Assembly: GCF_023278565.1 (NCBI RefSeq)
Contig: NC_064680.1
Span: forward strand, 4,154,001-4,218,000
Source of the DNA: Colletotrichum lupini
Lineage: Eukaryota; Ascomycota; Sordariomycetes; Glomerellales; Glomerellaceae
Reading direction: 5' to 3'
Length of the DNA stretch: 64,000 bases
Notes under the pieces: model-generated
The model's input: only the letters and a program-made list of their open reading frames with translations
The model's database searches: none
Told to the model about the DNA's origin: nothing
Program-made: the position numbers and the translations under genes
Shown: piece by piece, positions 60,463 through 64,000 of the stretch
Layout of the letters: every line of letters starts with the position of its first letter
How positions within the stretch are numbered: the stretch's first letter is position 1

Positions 60463-62966
60463 TCAATTCATCACGAGTTCAACGCTACAGATCTTACCCT
60501 TGAACTTAACTATGAAAGCTCCTTCTGTAGAATCGGTCATGAGGTCATTCTTGCCATCGAAAACCAGCACGCCGTGTATTGTAACTGCTGGGATAAGTTC
60601 TGCTCTTGCACACTGCTTGCCCTGAGGGGCTAAGATCTTGCCTGACGACTTTGCCTGCTTGGTAATATCCAGAAGCAATGCCTGTGCGCGGCCTGATACT
60701 CCGGCATCAGACATATCCCTGAGGATGCAGCAAGCTTTGCCGATTGTGTCACGTACTGTGGGCACCGCAATACCCGAGTCGAGCCAAGGCAAGAGATCTT
60801 TTGCAACAGAAGAGCAATACTCAGCTGTCCAGTACTCGTGCCTCGTCATCGATATACCACCAACGGGGCAAAGGCTAGCCATCATGGAGCCCGCATGGCC
60901 AATTTGGGCAAGTGCGGCGTTATGAGCGTTAAGCATATCGGTTTCAGGCTGCTTCAAGTAAACGGACAAGACTTTCAGAGCGATGAAATCATATGTTGCT
61001 CTGATAGAAAGCAGTCATCAGCATACATGGTTGTAGACCACATGATTGCTCAATTCAGGATGAAGAGGTGTGCCAGTATGGTAGCTACTTACCGAAGGAA
61101 TAAAACGGATTCAGGAACACTATTTTCCGCCATAAGATCACCAGGGAGGGAGAGTTGCCAACATGTGAGTTTGTTGTAAAGTGCCGTGCAGCGATCACGA
61201 TTCAGTCTATTCGCAGCATGATCGGTGACGAATTGAGCAATAATCTCGCAAAGGTTACATTCCGCGACGAATACTTTGAGGCCTTTAGGATCTTTGCCGA
61301 CATTTGACGTTGAATCCCGTGAGTTGGAATGGCCTCGAGTGCCTAGACGTTCGAATGTTTTCATAATGAGAGGCCTTGGAATCAGCATCTCAGGGGAAGT
61401 GACTGTGGCCAGTTTTCTGGGTAGAGATGACATCAATCAGCCAAGGATATCGCAAGTTGACACCGATCCGAAACAATCTAGGAAGAACCCACGAAAAGAA
61501 GCAGTAGAATCCCCAAGTGATGTAGGAATCTGCTTGGTGCATCTTCTCTGCAACACCACCTTCCTCTCTGGGAGACGTGATGAGACCGTAGCTTGTGTTC
61601 TCCAGGCGAACAGACGACCAAGTCCGCTTCAGCAGACCCTGTAGGGTCAAACATCGACTTTTTGACTCATCAGATCCCTCATTCCTAACCAAAGTCCACA
61701 AAACAGCCGTAGCCTGCAGTAGAGTCAAGGAACTCATATGCTGCTCCGATTCTAGGAGCTCGAATGCAGAAGCGGCAAAATCGCGGCTCAGTGTTGTCCT
61801 TGTTTCTGCTGACACTGATCCTAACACAACCTTGTTTGCATATAGCTACCCCATGAGTTATTAGAACGCCATTTTATGATGTTTCAAACCACGGTCAAAG
61901 TCGGTAGAGCCTAATATGACATACCGTTGAGACGGCTAGGATGGCGTTGACAAGTAAAGACGAACAAAATTGACCGTTTCGATCGGAGTTAGCACTGGAG
62001 TCGATAGATTCTAGACTGGAAACAAAGAGGTCTCTATCAATGAGATGCGACAAAGTGTTGTTCCAGGTCCAGAAGGCGTTGACAAGATGTGTCAATGTCG
62101 TGTCGGCTCGAGAAATCTTGGTCCAGCGCGATATGGGCATAATGTGGTCAGAAGGGCGGAGACACCCATCACCTCTGTCGGTATCAGAACTAATAGTGTG
62201 AGAAAAAGTCAGTTATTCAAGTGCATGCAACGGATCATTCGAAAATAGTCACTTCGCTGCTAAGAGCCCAGTGGTACAGCCTCTCTGTGACTTCAACTCC
62301 ACAACAGGCCTTGAATCTCCTGGAAACAGATACCGTACATTAGTGGCTGGATCATCAATTGCTCTGCCACTTTGGACTTGTTGTAAAACTTACCTTGACC
62401 CTCATGAAATTTTGGTAGGAGAAGACTGGCGTCGGCTATTAAGTTAATCGAGTGTTGAAGATCGTCGGATTCCTGCAGCTTCCTCGTGATGTCGTCTGCA
62501 ACGCCATCGCGATTTTCTCGAATCAACTCTAAAACTCGTTGGCTGTTCTCATGCGCTACGGAAATACTAATGAGCTTCCGCTTCTGAGCCTCCCTCTGAG
62601 TTGTTCCCTCGGCAACGGTGTATACGCATGACGCCTGGGATGAGACGCAAAGACGGCAAGCTGGTCGAGCTCCGTCACACTATTATTATGAGGGTTCAAG
62701 TCGGCGTTGCACAGCCTGTCGCCGCAGCTTGGGGGAGATGATAGAGAAATTGAGAAGAGTTGCCAAACACCTTTACTTTCCGCTTTCGGCACCCTGGGTA
62801 TTGCGTCAGTTGTCTGCTGGGAAGCTTGTGACTTGGTCTGAATGAGAATGACAATTGACATACCGTCGCAAGCTGCCAGCACTTGCGTCCGCTTTCGTTT
62901 GTGCAGTGCGATCCGGGGGAGATGTGGCTGGCCATTGAGCAGCGGTAACAACGGCCTATTATTCAA
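60463..62966 (-). CDS. Zn2Cys6 fungal transcription factor, start codon unresolved
   Basis: Exons end or start at: first exon to 62864; 62793-62771; 62679-62394; 62319-62253; 62189-61925; 61845-61464; 61402-61093; 61000-60463. All seven introns (59-92 bp) keep frame. The zinc cluster is assembled from three exons: ACDG + CRKRKVK + CDGARPACRLCVSSQASCVY, exact C-x2-C-x6-C-x6-C-x2-C-x6-C spacing. A linker and then a fungal-specific middle region follow (SRWTKISRADTTLTHLVNAF, NNTLSHLIDRDLFV, LYANKVVLGS, SLTLLQATAVLWTL). It should be a nuclear DNA-binding regulator. In the frame of the finger there is no ATG between an upstream TGA and the first donor; the best ATG (62935) is in another frame. The AT-rich block begins only about 50 bp further out, so the true start may be lost. 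Reported end 62966 is the edge of the open frame's TTG, not a proven start. Confidence 0.78.
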
Positions 62967-63004
62967 TGGACCCGATATCTCTCAACTCCACGGAGGAGAC
63001 GAGA

Positions 63005-64000
63005 CCCATATAAGCGGTAATTTGTTTATTTATTTATTTGTACTATTTTACGCCGTGATGTCCTCAAGTAAGGCGAAAGGCGACTATATTACGTTAAAAT
63101 TATAAAACCGTATACCGTGCCCCGTAGAGCCTATATAATACCCTCTTATAAAATAATATAATATATAATCTAAAATTAACCCTTTTACTTACGTATAGCC
63201 CCCCGTAATATCTTATAACCTAGGGTAAATATACTTAGTAAAGTTTAAATATTACGCTAGTGATATAATAAACTAACTAAGTAGTATTTTATATATTTAT
63301 AAAAAGACCGTTGTCGTATTATAATAAATATTACTACCTGAGGTAAAGAGTCTAGCTCCTTTAATAAATAAAAAGAGAGTAGTATAATATAAAATAATAA
63401 AATAAGAAGAGAAAGTATATAATATATATTATAATATAAGGTAATATAATATATTATATAGTAAAGTAAAGTATTAATATAATATAAATAAAAAATAACA
63501 TTATTATTAGTATTATTATAAATAAACATAAGCTTCGCAGGGCTAACGGGGTATATAGCTTATTATATATCATAATTAAACGAGCCGTATTAACGTACTC
63601 GCCTTATAAAATTAATATTTACTAAGGGAGCTAACGGCCGTATTAATAAACTTATTATAATAAGAGGGTTTAGTTTAAAAAGGTCTATTCTAAATAGTTA
63701 GTTAGAATACGAACTATATAATACGTCCTATCGCATTAGTTTATTAATATAAGGGCTAAAGAGGGCACCCTGAGACCTTTATTATAGCCGTACTATTTAA
63801 TAATAAATATAAGTTTAGTATTATTATAACTAATTCCGCGCGCACTAACCCGATTTTAATAAATATCGGTTTATTTTAAGTAGATATTAATAAAGAACCG
63901 GGAGCTTTATAGTAGTATAATATAAATAAACTAGTTTTTACTAAGTTAATACTAAACGAAGTTAATTCGGGCGAACTATAGCGTGCCCCTATATAAAACT
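63005..64000. repeat. second AT-rich, RIP-like block (runs off the window)
   Basis: From about 63005 the sequence changes abruptly to A+T-rich DNA with stops in all frames and a TTTA run at about 63023-63040. It lacks the decamer islands and terminal repeat of the element at 15.7-22.1 kb, so it is probably a different degenerate transposon. GC is somewhat higher near the end (CTAACGGCCGTATTAA). Its right end is outside the window. Confidence 0.65.

Noticed and set aside
61390..61463. Apparent frameshift in the transcription factor
   Set aside because: A 61-bp intron (GTGTCA at 61463 to CACAG ending 61403) restores the frame exactly, so no lesion is needed.

Overview
This window is nuclear DNA of a filamentous ascomycete (Pezizomycotina, most likely a Sordariomycete such as Colletotrichum, Verticillium or a relative; the genus is inference). 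Genes are spaced far apart and are split by 50-90 bp introns with GTAAGT/GTGAGT-type donors, CTRAC-like branch sites and YAG acceptors. There is a tRNA-Thr with a short canonical intron, a squalene synthase, a proteinase-K-type subtilisin with an I9 propeptide, and AT-saturated blocks typical of DNA damaged by repeat-induced point mutation (RIP).

Layout. 0-15.2 kb is a gene-dense stretch of accessory-type functions: the 3' end of a monocarboxylate-type MFS transporter, a secreted serine carboxypeptidase (S10), a small single-pass membrane protein, a six-exon DHA1-type MFS transporter, a fructosamine-kinase-like gene with a damaged 5' end, a WD40-repeat gene interrupted by in-frame stops, a secreted or anchored intradiol dioxygenase, an F-box-like protein and a MobA-like nucleotidyltransferase. 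15.7-22.1 kb is an AT-rich block with 26-bp terminal inverted repeats flanked by a 7-bp direct repeat, so it is a degenerate DNA transposon; inside it a palindromic decamer motif recurs in islands. Beside it, at 22.2-23.2 kb, lies a wrecked TDT/SLAC1-type transporter gene whose first membrane segment is replaced by about 150 bp of nearly pure C. 24.3-26.2 kb is a large F-box/leucine-rich protein. 26.2-39.7 kb has no gene I can recognise.

39.7-55.3 kb is a conserved, housekeeping-like stretch: subtilisin, squalene synthase (ergosterol pathway), a nucleotide-sugar epimerase/reductase-like protein (rhamnose-type sugar synthesis), a DnaJ/DnaJ-X co-chaperone, tRNA-Thr(AGT) and an isochorismatase-like hydrolase. 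56-64 kb returns to accessory character: an orphan protein, an amidohydrolase that has lost most of its metal ligands, and an eight-exon Zn2Cys6 transcription factor whose 5' end runs into a second AT-rich block and has no in-frame ATG.

For every multi-exon model I checked by hand that donor, acceptor and reading frame agree; this holds for carboxypeptidase, DHA1 transporter, dioxygenase, F-box protein, subtilisin, squalene synthase, epimerase/reductase, DnaJ and the transcription factor downstream of its first exon. No transcript or database evidence was available.
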